Shown here: in pieces, positions 31,343-42,553 of the stretch
Position numbering within the stretch: position 1 is the first letter of the stretch
Layout: each line of letters opens with the position of its first letter
From: Gari tellinella
Taxonomy: Eukaryota; Mollusca; Bivalvia; Cardiida; Psammobiidae
Direction of reading: 5' to 3'
DNA length: 64,000 bases
Assembly: GCA_922989275.2 (NCBI GenBank)
Contig: OV277864.1
Span: 48,855,550 to 48,919,549, forward strand
Position numbers and translations under genes: made by a program
Notes under the pieces: generated by a model
The model's database searches: none
Told to the model about the DNA's origin: nothing
Seen by the model: only the letters and a program-made list of their open reading frames with translations

Positions 31343-31625
31343 ACCCCAGCGACGAGTATTCTCGTCATTTACAAACAGTGTACAGTGGAGAAAACGTTAT
31401 TCTTTTACGTTTAAATGTAGAAAATAACAATTGTTGACATTTCTCACTTTTCATTTTGATCTGAGTCGCAAACAGTTTGGTGCCTGATCAGACACCGGGT
31501 TACCCGGCGTCTGATCTGGCCCCAAACGCTTTGCAATGGAAATAATAGTTTTAACGTAAACGCGTTCATTAGGAAAGAATAACGTTTTCTCCACTGTACC
31601 TGTTGAGAGTGCATTGCTCATATTC
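31343..31625 (+). mobile_element. TT-4 host interrupted by TA-3
   Basis: CAACCCCAGCGACGAGTATT to CAAACAGTG, then TA-3, then TACCTGTTGAGAGTGCATTG as expected of TT-4 (TACATGTGAAGAGTATACTT). The rest of the element is lost. Confidence 0.7.
31383..31596 (+). mobile_element. MITE TA-3, short form, nested in TT-4
   Basis: TA at 31381-31382 and 31597-31598, start CAGTGGAGAAAACGTTATTC, end TTTTCTCCACTG. Hairpin apex CGGGTTACCCG. About 35 bp of the left interior are missing. Confidence 0.9.
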
Positions 31626-31722
31626 AAAAAGTGTATACCCCGATCATATCATTGGCATTACTAATTTTGATATTGACCAGAATCTGAGTACCCTGCGTCT
31701 GATCCGTGATCCAAACTGTTTG

Positions 31723-31815
31723 ACAGTCATCTATTATCATTATTTTATTATTATTATGTCAGATGTATACAGCGCTCTTTTCACACAGAAGTTGTGCGTT
31801 CAAAGGTGCTTCACA
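31723..31815. repeat. ATT-rich microsatellite with possible retroelement tail
   Basis: TTATTTTATTATTATTATG precedes ACAGCGCTCTTTTCACAC and GTTCAAAGGTGCTTCACATG. That layout recalls a retroelement 3' end on the minus strand. Assignment is tentative. Confidence 0.35.
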
Positions 31816-32234
31816 TGAAATTAAAAACATGTACTTACAAAATGAGAAAAGACCAATAACTACATTTACAATAAAGTAAAAACAATCCTACCTTATAGCT
31901 GCACATGGAAATTATATACAAAAATAGTAAAAAATGCATAAAACTGTACTTAGGAGAAAAAGGCAGACGGCACGTTTTAGGCAAGAGATATATTGAGAGG
32001 TATTGGAATGGGTTTACCAAAGCCATTAGGTAGTAAATGGCACAACTGAAAACGATATAGCAATAAAAATATACAATATTCACACATACGGCGACAGCAT
32101 AACATTGTGGCGCTTAAGAGCTGGCTATAAATCGAATAAATACTGATGGATGCCTTGTAACACCCAGAGACAAGTAAGATAGGTTCATGAAACAATTATA
32201 TATGAACTAAACATAAAAAATGAAACAATGCATT
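31816..32234. other. no recognised feature
   Basis: Two overlapping minus-strand frames of 72 and 82 codons (31835-32195) are Cys/Leu/Tyr-rich chance frames; no family recognised. Confidence 0.35.
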
Positions 32235-32238
32235 TGAA

Positions 32239-32447
32239 CCCTTACCCTAACGATCGATGCTTGACTTGTAGATTATATTTTCGAACAGCTAGGGTCCAGA
32301 TCAGACGCCGCGTACCGTCTGATCTGGATCCAAATTGATTGACATTCGTCTTTAAGTTTTTGTAATTATAAAGAATGTACAATTTTAAATTGAACTTCTT
32401 TTGCAGACGACCCTTTCAAAGCAGACGATATTAGGTCAGGATAAGGG
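32239..32447 (+). mobile_element. MITE TT-6, apex-shortened
   Basis: CCCTTACCCTAACGATCGAT to CAGGATAAGGG. The apex is CGCCGCGTACCGTCTG. The right half has TTTGCAGACGACCCTTTC and AAGCAGACGATATTAG. Confidence 0.82.
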
Positions 32448-32560
32448 TTGAGATGGAATGTAGCCAAACAATATACATGTGCAGTGCTGCCATAAGTTGG
32501 CATGAAAAGTCCTAAGATTTCCAAAGTTGCATTTTTCAAGTGCGGTTTTACGAATCGTAC

Positions 32561-32765
32561 CTTTACCACATAGCCTGTTTCTAGTTTTGACATGTGACTA
32601 CTTAAAGCAGTCTGGAAGTAAAGCAGAATGCATCTGTACTGTCTAAATGGTCGACGGACTAACCTCTTGCCTTATCCCGAGTGCATTTACCATTTTCGGA
32701 TCCAAACAGTTTTACGTTCCTAACTATATTCATTTACAGAAGATGACGACTTGGAGTGAAGCGGT
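32561..32765. mobile_element. TT-2 left half joined to TT-1 (minus) fragment
   Basis: TTTACCACATAGCCTGTTTC to the left H2 arm AAAGTAAAGCAGAATGC (32561-32640). From about 32663, TAACCTCTTGCCTTATCCCG begins a reverse TT-1. Confidence 0.6.
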
Positions 32766-32776
32766 ACAGCAATTAA

Positions 32777-32969
32777 CACTCATCATGCTAAGCGTTACTT
32801 GATGAACATTTGAAATTGTTTTTAGATCCTGATAAGACGCCATGTGACACGACATCTGCTCTGGATCAAAACTGTTTGCCACTCAGCCTAAACATTTCAC
32901 CAGTTTGAAAAGCTTTAAAATCGTCGCAGACACATATTTGAAGTAGATGACAATTCAGAATAAAAAGAG
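32777..32969 (+). mobile_element. MITE TT-6, diverged, TTAA both sides
   Basis: TTAA at 32773-32776 and 32970-32973; start CACTCATCATGCTAAGCG. The hairpin is worn (GCCATGTGACACGACATC). Confidence 0.75.
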
Positions 32970-33204
32970 TTAACGAAAAAGCATTGTAATTGACATGTAA
33001 AGCATGAGTTTCTAGCACGTGTTGACTATGTTGTTTTGTTTACCATTTTGATGTAGGTATGGGTTTTTTTCTGCTCTGATTCCTGGTTTGCAGTAACACC
33101 AGTTATTTGGGTCCAAAAGCGTTTACCAATTGTGTAATTTTGAAGAAAACTGTATAAATTTTGTTTTCTCAGTTCGCTCACCTTTTAACTACCATCCGCC
33201 TTAA

Positions 33205-33320
33205 CACATTCGCCTATGAAACATTTAAGAGACGATTCCAATCTCCAGTTAAATCTGGTATTAGTTTGACTATTTAGAGTTTACTTGAACAGTATATTGC
33301 GAAAAAACGAATAACACAGG
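33205..33320 (-). mobile_element. TT-4 fragment
   Basis: After TTAA (33201-33204): CACATTCGCCTATGAAACAT through TGACTATTTAGAGTTTAC. No hairpin. Confidence 0.5.
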
Positions 33321-33483
33321 TTAAAATTATTAAACTAGCAGATATAATATTATGCTTCCATGCAAAGTAGCGCACGTTTCACTATTTAAATTTGTTTTTG
33401 TGATAAACGTACATAAAAACTTAATAACCAAATATCCTGTTTTAAATAGCGACCATCCCATGAAGAAGAATCGTCTTATTTAA

Positions 33484-33725
33484 CCCATTACCCCATAGCC
33501 TGATTCTATTTTTGAAAACAGGTGACCACTTAAAGCAGGTTGAAAGTAAAGCAGAATGTGCCTATGGCACATTATGCTTTACTTTCAGCCTGCTTTAAGC
33601 TACCATCTGCACGAATTTGAAAATATTTCTTATAATATATATTCATGACTGCATATTTTGGGAGAATTTTCTTGAGTGAAGAAATAACTTAAAGGCGTAA
33701 AAAGGCGTATTTAGTGGGTGATGGG
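33484..33725 (+). mobile_element. MITE TT-2, intact
   Basis: TTAA at 33480-33483 and 33726-33729, start CCCATTACCCCATAGCC, H2 apex GTGCCTATGGCAC. Confidence 0.88.
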
Positions 33726-33729
33726 TTAA

Positions 33730-34208
33730 AGACTAAAACCACACTAGTGCAGGACAACAGTAACGCAGATTTCTCCCAATTACCATTGGCTTGTATAAAG
33801 CATGTCCGTCTTTAAATAGTTCACGTTTTCCTCTAAATTAGTTACAAACAAGTTGGCTGACTCTTTATATTTTGACTTCTCTTAGATTTGTCGAAACAAT
33901 GTGATGGAAAATGCAACATGTAGGTTTGACATTTGTGCTAACGTGAATCGATAGAGAAAATGCAATTTCCTCCATGTTAACATTTCCGACCTTCAACTAT
34001 AACATTTATCTGATTGGCATGATGCCTTTTAGTTTTAGAGGATAAAATGTCACTGTCAATAACTTTTAAATGCTTACTGTGATGATCCTTAGTATTGGGA
34101 CCGACAGGTCTGATCAAACAGTACAGACACTGATTATACTGCTCCTTCATACATGAACAGTCTGATCAGTGTCTACACTGTTTGTCATTCACTTTGGTGA
34201 TGAAATGA
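33730..34208. other. mostly unique; scraps of H2 and TT-4 hairpins
   Basis: GTAACGCAGATTTCTCCC (about 33770) looks like half an H2-type hairpin. CAGTCTGATCAGTGTCTACA (about 34159) looks like a TT-4/TT-3 hairpin arm. Confidence 0.35.
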
Positions 34209-34212
34209 TTAA

Positions 34213-34407
34213 CCCCTTCACTTCCTTATCCCAAGTACATTGATTACTTCCAAACAGTTTGAATAACACGGCGTTTGATCAGGATACCAACTGTTTTACA
34301 ATGAATTTTAAAATATTTCTTTATGCCAAAAACCATAAAATTGAAATTTTATAAATAAAAGCAGACGACAATTGTTTAAAATAGATGACGTCATGGCAGC
34401 GAAGAGG
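34213..34407 (-). mobile_element. MITE TT-1, TTAA both sides
   Basis: TTAA at 34209-34212 and 34408-34411. The left hairpin arm is mostly deleted (CAGTTTGAATAACACGGCGT). GCAGACGACAATTG and GATGACGTCATGGCAG are present. Confidence 0.84.
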
Positions 34408-34411
34408 TTAA

Positions 34412-34918
34412 GCACCAACACAACCAAAAAGTGGCATAATGTTCTACACAAGGGATGTAAAACAGCCGTGTCTGCTGTTTGACATATGTGTCAGCCTGAC
34501 GTAAGTGAGATTAACGTTCTGTATCACAATACCATTTAGTTTTTTTTGTGTTTCTTTCATCTGTATGAATAATTTAGTACTTGTCTGATCTATTTGGAAA
34601 TTGATGCCATTGGCCATTAGCTTATTAGATTAACCCTGTTCGTGCTCTAACATCATCGTTGGCTTCAAATGTGTCGTCTGCAGACGGTGCCAATATCGGT
34701 TATTCTTAACCAGAACATATACTTTAAACGAGAATTAAATAGTTGAACTTTGGTTCAAAAGTCGAACATTTTTGTTTCCAATCTGGAGCCATGTTTTTCA
34801 CAGTTATGTCAACAGTGCTAACAAAATAAGTGATGAACTCAGAGCCAAAGTGTTGATGAAGAAAAGTTACATCAAGTGAGAGGCTGAAACGATAAAGCGA
34901 TTCTCATGTCTTGGGACT
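34412..34918. other. mostly unique, TT-6 left-end scrap
   Basis: At 34632-34700 TTAACCCTGTTCGTGCTC and GTGTCGTCTGCAGACGG are a TT-6 left end with no hairpin. Otherwise nothing. Confidence 0.35.
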
Positions 34919-34922
34919 TTAA

Positions 34923-35131
34923 CCCCTTCACTGCCTTACCGCGAGTACATTTGTTATTTGCAAACAGTTTCGATCCTGATCAGACGCCGCGTGACGCGGC
35001 GTCTGATCAGAATCGAAACTGTTTGACACTCATTTCAATATTTCTTAAGTCAAAATACTTAAAATTTAAATTTCAAAAACAAAAGCAGACGACAATTGTT
35101 TAAATTTGATGACGTCGTGACAGTGAAGGGT
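34923..35131 (-). mobile_element. MITE TT-1 with covaried hairpin
   Basis: TTAA at 34919-34922, start CCCCTTCACTGCCTTACC. The outer stem is TTTCGAT/ATCGAAA instead of TTTGGAT/ATCCAAA, a paired change. The right terminus is slightly damaged. Confidence 0.88.
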
Positions 35132-35344
35132 GTGAATTCATGGCCATATTATTTAGCCCTCCACCGCTATGGTCAACCACAGTGGCATTTTGAAGCAGCA
35201 GTCTGGAATCAAACTCAGTCTTGATATGGGTTCAAACTGTTTGGCAGTCTGAATTTGAATCTGAATGTCTTGCGTCTTATTCGAAACTGAGACCAAATAC
35301 AATGCAATACAATAATAAAAGAACTTTTTAATCCTTTTATTATC

Positions 35345-35551
35345 AAATTATTCAGGAGATGTTTACCCCTTCACCGTTTTATTGTCGTCTGCTTCAATTT
35401 TGTTCTCTGCAATGTCGTTTCAAATTAAAACAATAAGGCAGTATGACTGAAGAAATTTCAAAAGTGCGTTTGCAAACAATTTTGGTCCTGTTCAGTTCAG
35501 AATACAAACTGTTTGCAAACGCTCTTTTAAGCGTCATTGAGAGCGAAATGG
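35345..35551 (+). mobile_element. TT-5, hairpin worn
   Basis: CCCCTTCACCGTTTTATTG, TTCTCTGCAATGTCGTTTC, worn hairpin, AAGCGTCATTGAGAGCG before TTAA (35552-35555). Confidence 0.72.
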
Positions 35552-35555
35552 TTAA

Positions 35556-36012
35556 AGGGTTTAGCACAATCACAATGCAACACACTGGAGATAATGAAAA
35601 ATACACTATGGCAAATTTTGACAACTGAGTTTTACCCGGCATCTGATTCGGCAACAATCTGCTTGAACTGGATGTACTATTTTATGCACAAGCGCGTTTA
35701 TTGTATCGATTCTTTCTCTGTCAAACGCATCATCAGTTGAAGATATAAGAGCAAACGGCAATCACTATAAGCTGGTGACATTATGGGAGTTTAGGTGTAA
35801 TATGGCAAGGCAGCAAACAAGTTAATGTGTCGTTATGGCAACGTTCTGTCATTAAAACAAACAAAACCAACACATATATCTGAATAGAATAATTTGGAGT
35901 GAACAAATGTACATGTATTCTGATAGTGATAACAGGTCGCGTTCTGGAAAATTGCTAATTTGTTTCTTAGACCTGAAAATGTATTTCCTTTTGTTCCTTC
36001 TACATAGTAAGG
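35556..36012. other. mostly unique, TA-3 right-half scrap
   Basis: At 35625-35725, TTTACCCGGCATCTGATTCG then AAGCGCGTTTATTG come from a TA-3 right half. Confidence 0.4.
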
Positions 36013-36016
36013 TTAA

Positions 36017-36198
36017 CCCTGTCACTGCCATACCCCGAGTGCAATGATTATTTACAAACAGTTTTGGACCCTGGTCAGACTGTTTGACACTCGTTTTAGT
36101 ACAGATCTACCTTAAGTCAAAATACCTAAAACTTAAATTTCAGAAATAAAAACAGACGATAATTGTTTCAAATTGATGACGTTATGGCATTGGGAGGG
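36017..36198 (-). mobile_element. MITE TT-1, apex-deleted, TTAA both sides
   Basis: TTAA at 36013-36016 and 36199-36202. The hairpin reads CAGTTTTGGACCCTGGTCAG then ACTGTTTGACACTC. Confidence 0.82.
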
Positions 36199-36269
36199 TT
36201 AAACTTTGTGATGGTTGTTACAGACAGCTCATATTTTGATCCCAACTAGTTGACGCTCATATTACATTA

Positions 36270-36650
36270 CAGTGCTCCCTCTCTACAACAAAACACAATG
36301 GTAGACTGAAGATTGTGTGTTTTTTGTTCGGGGAGAGTAGTTATAGGGAGGAAAATCAGTACCCTTAAAGAGCTGAGCTTACATTTGCAAACATTTTGAA
36401 GCCAGATCAGACGCCGCGTGATGCGGCGTCTGATCTTGGTTCCAACTGTTTGTCACTCGTGTTTATGTTTCGTCTTTCAAAATGTCAAATATATAACTGA
36501 GAAAAACAGCAAACGATAAGTGCAATGTTTAGCAGACGATATTGCAACAGTGAAAGGGTTAGACACAATAACCATTTTTGGGAACAGCGACAAGCATTGT
36601 TTTAAGGAGAAAAACGTTGAACGAAGGGCCGTTGTAGGGAGGGAGAACTG
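36270..36650 (+). mobile_element. MITE TA-2, intact
   Basis: CAGTGCTCCCTCTCTACAAC to GGGAGGGAGAACTG, TA on both sides (36268-36269, 36651-36652). The hairpin is strong at the apex and worn at its base. Confidence 0.88.
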
Positions 36651-36652
36651 TA

Positions 36653-37218
36653 TCTGAAATGTACTCTACGAATTGTAACAGACTACAAATGGTACAGACG
36701 AAGATTACATACCGTGCCTGAGGATACACACACGTGTACATGATTTAAAGATTATAAGAATTCACTATGGAAAATATTATTACATTTCAAATGAATTATT
36801 GGCGACTCTGGGTTTTCTCGGAAACATCGTTCAATGCTAGAAAAACCTTAAACTATTATATTCATCTGCCTACCATATCTAGAATAATGGAGAAGACGTT
36901 TTTGGTTTCTCTATAAACACACTTTTATTAGATAAGCCAAGGCTACTGAAAACAGTGTGCCAATCAGCTCAGATTTAAATGAGAATAGTTTTGTCTTTTA
37001 CCATGAATACACCGATACGAATGTTTTACACAAGTGTGTAGAAGCTATTCTTTCCCAAAAAATGGCGTGGTGTCCTACCAACTGGTGAAACTTGCCAAAA
37101 ATGTTTGGAGCTAGCTCCATTTATAATATATGGTAAACATTTTCCAAACAATGTAATATTCTTATATCTTTTCATTGTTCAATAAAGTGTCAGTCTATAG
37201 ATATGTCCTATGTATATA
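36653..37218. other. mostly unique, TA-3 end scrap
   Basis: AATAATGGAGAAGACG (about 36887) to TTTTATTAGA is a TA-3 end in minus orientation without a hairpin. Confidence 0.35.
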
Positions 37219-37222
37219 TTAA

Positions 37223-37428
37223 GCTCTTTCGATGCTAGCTGTGGATATATGCCCACAGTTATTATCTTTGCAAACAGCTTGGATCCAGATGAGATGCCGC
37301 GTAACGCGGTGACCCATCAGGACCCAAACTGTTTTGGCACTCTGATCCTATTTTGAAAAGAAATATATTTAAAGAACAATAACATACGACAAATGTTGCA
37401 GACGAACAGTTACACACCATGCAAAGTG
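37223..37428 (+). mobile_element. TT-7: single TTAA-flanked MITE with H1 core
   Basis: TTAA at 37219-37222 and 37429-37432. Ends GCTCTTTCGATGCTAGCTG and ACCATGCAAAGTG are only weakly inverted. H1 hairpin from about 37273 (CAGCTTGGATCCAGATGAG), then TTGCAGACGAACAG. Related to TT-6. Confidence 0.65.
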
Positions 37429-37432
37429 TTAA

Positions 37433-37859
37433 TTGCATACATGTATGTGAAACGTGACTACCTATTTGTACAGAACTCGAGCTGTTGTTACGTAAGCTGT
37501 TTAGCAGGACATTTATTGTCACAGAAATATATTGCGTGAGGCCAAAACTGGCGTTCTTGTAAATATAGTAAATTCCTTTTCATATCTCGAAGATAGTTGC
37601 ATGTCTTGCTTACTTTGTGACTGTTATCACTACTAAATCTGGTCGTGCTTAGTGTATATTGGCTGTTAGTCATCTTATTATAGACATGCTTATCCGATTA
37701 TTCCATTATGGGAATTTTTACACATTTAATATACTCATTCACTGAAGAAAATATTTCCACTTCATACAGTCATAAATGTGTACCATTATAGATAAATTTA
37801 AGAAGCTTTTCTGGAGCATATTACTGTTATACATCAGATAGTTTACCAAAGTAATGGAA
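37433..37859. other. no recognised feature
   Basis: Nothing recognised. Confidence 0.35.
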
Positions 37860-38470
37860 GAGTGTCGCGAACCATTCTCAATATAATGTTACATTTAACC
37901 TCACTCATAGAATAACAGTGTCCAGAGCATATTTCATAAACCACATCAGTAACAAATACATGTACCACTTGTTGTGTGTGAGTATATTTTTTGATTTTGA
38001 TATGTGGCCAACCAGTTGAAGACCATTGTGATCTTGACCTTAATTAAAAATAGACCTGTGCGAAGAATATGTCCTAATACTATATCAGCTAGGAGCATAT
38101 TTCATATACCACATCAGTTAGAAATACCACATTTTGTGTGATAGTCCATCTCAGGATGCCAGAGTGACACATGTTATTTCCAGATACCCTGCATCATTTA
38201 CCATGACATTGCTTGTGACGTCATTTGTATATTTCTTATACCACATAAGTAAGGGAAAGCAAACAGTGTGATATGTGTTGGAATACATCTTGGAATGGCA
38301 CAGTGTCGCGTTCAATTTTAAAGTCACTTAATCCTTGACCTTTGACTTCACATATAGTAAAGACGTGCCCGGATTACATGACCTATACCACATGTGACAG
38401 GGATACCACATTTAGAGTGATTACACCTTCATATGGTGAAGTGTCACGTTTTCGCTTCATATGTTTTGTA
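37860..38470. repeat. degenerate tandem array, unit about 130-180 bp
   Basis: GCATATTTCATAAACCACAT (37927), GCATATTTCATATACCACAT (38095), TATATTTCTTATACCACAT (38227) and ACATGACCTATACCACATG (38375) start successive similar blocks. Each continues with AAATACCACATTTTGTGTGA-like and CAGTGTC-like phrases. The unit length drifts, so it is old. Confidence 0.6.
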
Positions 38471-38635
38471 TGATTGTAAGAGTATATAATGGCCTGAATA
38501 GTTACAATAACAAACTGCAATAAACGATGTTGGTGTATCTGTCACAACACATTTCATACACTCTAACTAAGCTTACCAATAGGCGTACCCTCATGTCTAT
38601 AAGTGACGTAAATTCAGCCTATTTTCAGTCGAAGC

Positions 38636-38820
38636 TCGATACTTAGAACGCGCTTAATTCGCCTTTACAAGTATATCAAAATGTTAAATTTCCATAAATC
38701 GATCTCGCTTAAGTCCAACATACCCGTATTTCAAAGTTAAAACGTGGTTTAGCCACGTTTTAACTTTGAAATATTGGTATGTTAGAACTAACGCGATTTC
38801 GAAGTATCGAGTTTCGACTG
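38636..38820. mobile_element. MITE TA-4
   Basis: CAGTCGAAGCTCGATACTTA to GTATCGAGTTTCGACTG, TA on the right (38821-38822). Long core hairpin: AACATACCCGTATTTCAAAG, apex ACGTGGTTTAGCCACGT. Confidence 0.88.
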
Positions 38821-38989
38821 TATTTTCCCAACTGGATGTTTTCCATGGGCAAAGGCAATGTGCCATTGCTTCCATCACAAATTAGTGTCTTCCTACACAT
38901 ATAAGAAGCGGGGCGTCACACTATCACCAAAATAAGTCAACCTTCTATCCAAAGACCTTCCGATAAAACATTAAACGGATCTCTTGACG

Positions 38990-39260
38990 TATTGATCCCT
39001 GAAATTTCAAATTTAGGTTCCAATTAAGTTTGGTCAATGTTTGACTATTTAGGATTGTATTACAATGTGTTGCGAAATATGAACCAGTGCAGATCCTTAT
39101 TAAAGGGATCATTTAGCATTCCTCTGATCTGGGTCTATTATGTTTACAGAGGTCAAGCGTACCTTCCAAATGTTACGGATCCCTTAACTCATTCACCCTT
39201 GGAACTTCAAATGGACTTTTCAATTTTCCATTTAACTAGTATATTTCTGACGTATGCTGC
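38990..39260 (-). mobile_element. two TT-4 fragments in a row
   Basis: 38990-39170 holds TT-4 interior and a worn hairpin. TTAA at 39184-39187 then begins a second TT-4 (CTCATTCACCCTTGGAAC), which stops about 39260. Confidence 0.6.
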
Positions 39261-39280
39261 GTATTGTTGTTCTACATTAA

Positions 39281-39504
39281 CCCATTTGTGCATAACCTAT
39301 CGTCCTATAAAAGGGAAAAAGGCAAACTGTGCAGACTCTAATCAGACGCCGCATTATGCGGCGTCCGATCAGATTCGACACTGTTTGCTGATAGGAGTTT
39401 CAATATAAAATAAACGAAAGCAAAAATTTAGACCAGGCACCTTTTATACAAAAATGGACCAATCAAATAAATAGGTATGTAAGAATGCACTTGGCATAAA
39501 TGGG
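39281..39504 (+). mobile_element. MITE TT-3, reference copy
   Basis: TTAA at 39277-39280, start CCCATTTGTGCATAACC, end GGCATAAATGGG. The hairpin (about 39322-39386) has apex GCCGCATTATGCGGC, and the stem differs from TT-1 as GACTC/GATTC. Confidence 0.88.
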
Positions 39505-39555
39505 TAAAGCGATCGTATATATTAAAAGGTATCTTTTGATTCTTTTTCAATCCTC

Positions 39556-39627
39556 GTTGAGTTGAAGATTTACTGTTTTACTCAAAGTGACGTTAAGTTA
39601 AAGATTTACTGTATTACTCAAAGTGAC
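39556..39627. repeat. 36-bp direct duplication
   Basis: Two adjacent 36-bp units (GTTGAGTTGAAGATTTACTG and GTTAAGTTAAAGATTTACTG, each ending CTCAAAGTGAC). A third begins GTTAA. Confidence 0.8.
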
Positions 39628-39631
39628 GTTA

Positions 39632-39980
39632 ACCCGTAGTGAAGACGATAAACGACTGAAATACGTACGGATAAGTTCAAACGTACATTTATAGAACAAT
39701 GCCATTACCGACTATCCCGCATGGCCTAAAGGCGGAACAGCCAAATGTCAGTGAATTTAAATGCTCTATTTTAGGATAAATAATTAAACATTCTTCACTA
39801 CAAACGCTGTTTTAGGGGAAAAGTTGTAGTGTAGGAGACCATGTTTAGATATATTTGGATAAGATAATTACCAAGTCGATATACGACTACTAAGCCTGAC
39901 ATTTCATATGTTATATTTAGCACACGGTGCTATTTTCTTCAGAAACTACTGTCAGGAACATATTAGTAACCGGTATATAA
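39632..39980. other. no recognised feature
   Basis: Nothing recognised. Confidence 0.35.
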
Positions 39981-39984
39981 TTAA

Positions 39985-40224
39985 CCCTTTCAATGCCAAA
40001 TCTTTCGCGAGAGTGTTACCCCTTCACCGTTTCATTGTAGTCTGCTTCAATTTTGTTGTCGGAAATGTCATTTTAAAGTTAAAAAATAAGGCAGTATGGC
40101 TGAAGAAATTTCAAAAAGAGTATCAAAAAATTTGGATCCTGATCAGACGCCGCGTTACGCGTCGTCTGATCAGGATCCAAACTGTTTGCAGACGCGCTTT
40201 TAAGCGTCATTGATAGCGGAAGGG
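39985..40224 (+). mobile_element. MITE TT-5, intact
   Basis: TTAA at 39981-39984 and 40225-40228. Start CCCTTTCAATGCCAAATC, end AGCGGAAGGG. H1 apex CGCGTTACGCG. Confidence 0.9.
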
Positions 40225-40343
40225 TTAAGAGTGCCATTGTCTCTAGTAAATAAGACCAAACCGTCAAATAACTAGGACCCGGATACTATTATGACCACTT
40301 AAATGGCGATGTTTTATGGTATTATATATACATTGAAGATTTA

Positions 40344-40556
40344 CCCTAGTATTGCCTTATCCAAAGTACAATGGGCTTCTTTTTGCAAACAGATTGATTC
40401 CTGATCAGACGCGCTTAACGCGACGTCTGAGTAAGAACCAAATTGATTGACACTCATTTCAATATGACTTAAGCCAAATGACATAAACTTTCAACTTGAG
40501 AAATGAAGTAAGACGGCAATTGTTCACAGCATAATCATTATCAGGAAAATGAAGAG
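40344..40556 (-). mobile_element. TT-1, diverged
   Basis: CCCTAGTATTGCCTTATCC, hairpin GATCAGACGCGCTTAACGCG, GACGGCAATTGTTC, end before TTAA (40557-40560). Confidence 0.75.
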
Positions 40557-40560
40557 TTAA

Positions 40561-41427
40561 TATACGTTATCGATTAAGCAAAACTGATAAGGAGCTTCTC
40601 AATTACATTCAGTTTGCTTTCCACTTCTATCTGACTTCATTATTGGAAACAAAATCTTCTTTCCGTAAATTTGTACTAACGGGACTCCAATAAATTATTC
40701 CCAATTAGCGAGAAATGCTCAAGTGGCTTTTCTAAAAATAGAAGACATTTGTTTAGGTTTCCATGTTTCCTTTTTGGAACGAGGTTTTGACACCAATATG
40801 GCTGTAGTTTGCCAAGGATTCACGAGATACAAGGCCAATGGTATTTTTAATTTAGTTCTCTGTCAAGCTTACGCATAGAAATAGCGTTAACCTGGAGATA
40901 TTTAGAGTGAAGTTCATTGAAAACGACATTGGATATAAGGAGGTTATTGAATGAGGTGTTTCCAGTATTTAATTAATTGAACGAGTTGGATTCAATAACA
41001 TGTTGCGAGTTTTGAGTGAGAAATATATCATTTTATCCAACGATGTTCATATAATTCAATACTTGAAGCATGAATTTAATATTCTTTTTGTAACATAAAC
41101 AACAAATAATACCAAAATTATGAACGTTCCTACCTTCATAGTTATTAGCAAACCGATTCGTGATTACTAACAATTTTGTTTTCTTCATCCATAGATAAAA
41201 AATCCACCAAAAAGTGAGGACACCAACATCTATATTTTAAGAGGAGTCTCCTCTCGTGTTATAATCAATTTTTACAATTACTAGTTAATCCAAAAATCGG
41301 TTCTTATTGAATAAACTGATTTTCGGAATAACGTCATTATGATGACATGACGTCATTATAATGTAACGTCAAACAAAACAAATGTTCATGCTACAAATTA
41401 CTTCATCAGTCTTATTCTGAGTCACTG
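40561..41427. other. MITE-free stretch
   Basis: No gene seen. Near 41332-41373 the sequence repeats a CRE-like phrase (ACGTCATTATGATGACATGA, then CGTCATTATAATG). Confidence 0.4.
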
Positions 41428-41431
41428 CTAA

Positions 41432-41675
41432 CCCTTTCCCTTATAGAAGCGACTTTTAGCACATTCATTTTATTCATCCGCCAAAGAAAATAGTACCATT
41501 TTATACTGTCATGAATATGTACTATAAGAAATATTTTCTATATACTAGCAGATATTAACTTAAAGTAGGCTGAAAGTAAAGCAGAATGTGCCCTAGGGCA
41601 CATTCTGCTTTACTTTCAGCCTGCTTTAATAGGTTACATATCTTAACTACTGGAAACAGGCTATGGGTTAAAGGG
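41432..41675 (-). mobile_element. MITE TT-2 with perfect 34-bp-arm palindrome but one
   Basis: CCCTTTCCCTTATAGAAGCG to GGCTATGGGTTAAAGGG before TTAA (41676-41679). H2 at 41561-41628 pairs fully except one base; apex GTGCCCTAGGGCAC. Confidence 0.9.
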
Positions 41676-41679
41676 TTAA

Positions 41680-42415
41680 TAATACGAAACCTTTTTTTGG
41701 TTGCTCGAGAGAAAAACAAGTATATAAACCCAAATTGATAACTTTGAAATAATTCGTTGAATCAGGGTGTTCCAAGGTTGTTAACCTAAATTTAAAGTCG
41801 GCGAAGTATTACAGCAGTTCAGTGAATTGTTACTTAGAATATTATACATGTACGCATACTGTGTCATACAATTTATATTGTGCTTTATATGGTGCACGTT
41901 TCTGTGATAAATATAGGATCTTAGATATATGTTTATAATTTATTGGATTTATAAAACGAGTTTTTTAGAAAACGATAAAAACGATGCTTGCCAAGTTTTT
42001 ATCGTTTTCAAAAGAAATCAGGATGTCACTGTATGAAGCATGCAAACTCTCTGTTTTGTTTAGTAGCATACGCATGATATTTTCTATATAATCTTCGATC
42101 ATACAAATGTATATTGGCAAGTTAACATTATATTCTTTTATCAAATAAGTAGTTATAGGCATTTTGCCTAAGGAAACTATTGGCATGAGTGTCCAACAGT
42201 TTTGTTTCTGATTGGATGCATATTTTACGCGACGATGTATTATTTACAAGCGCACTGCTTGAAAAGGACTCATTTAAGTCGAATTGAAACAAAGATGACT
42301 CGGACATAACTCCCAATGGAGTTTAAGCAAGCTATCTTTATTTTAAGTGAGTCCGCAGATGTGCTGCGATTTGATCAAATCTACATAAGTTCGACTTACG
42401 CAAGACACAGTTTAA
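41680..42415. other. no recognised feature
   Basis: Small AT-rich frames; a short palindromic phrase AAAACGATAAAAACGATG at about 41971. Nothing else. Confidence 0.35.
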
Positions 42416-42417
42416 TA

Positions 42418-42551
42418 CAGTCTCGAACGCGCTTAAGTCGCACGTTTCCTTATTTCCGAGTTTAACTATAAAATAAGGATATGTTCGATTTAACAGAAGT
42501 CGTAATAATGAAATGCAGCTTTAGAAATACGGAAAATGTCGAGTTTAACTG
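42418..42551. mobile_element. TA-4, decayed
   Basis: TACAGTCTCGAACGCGCTTA to GTCGAGTTTAACTGTA. A shortened hairpin remains (TTTCCTTATTTCCGAG / ATAAGGATATG). Confidence 0.65.
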
Positions 42552-42553
42552 TA

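Noticed and set aside
31835..32195. Two overlapping minus-strand frames of 82 and 72 codons
   Set aside because: Overlapping chance frames with no domain and no exon signals.
39037..39408. 123-codon open frame
   Set aside because: It spans TT-4 and TT-3 elements and ends in H1-derived residues.
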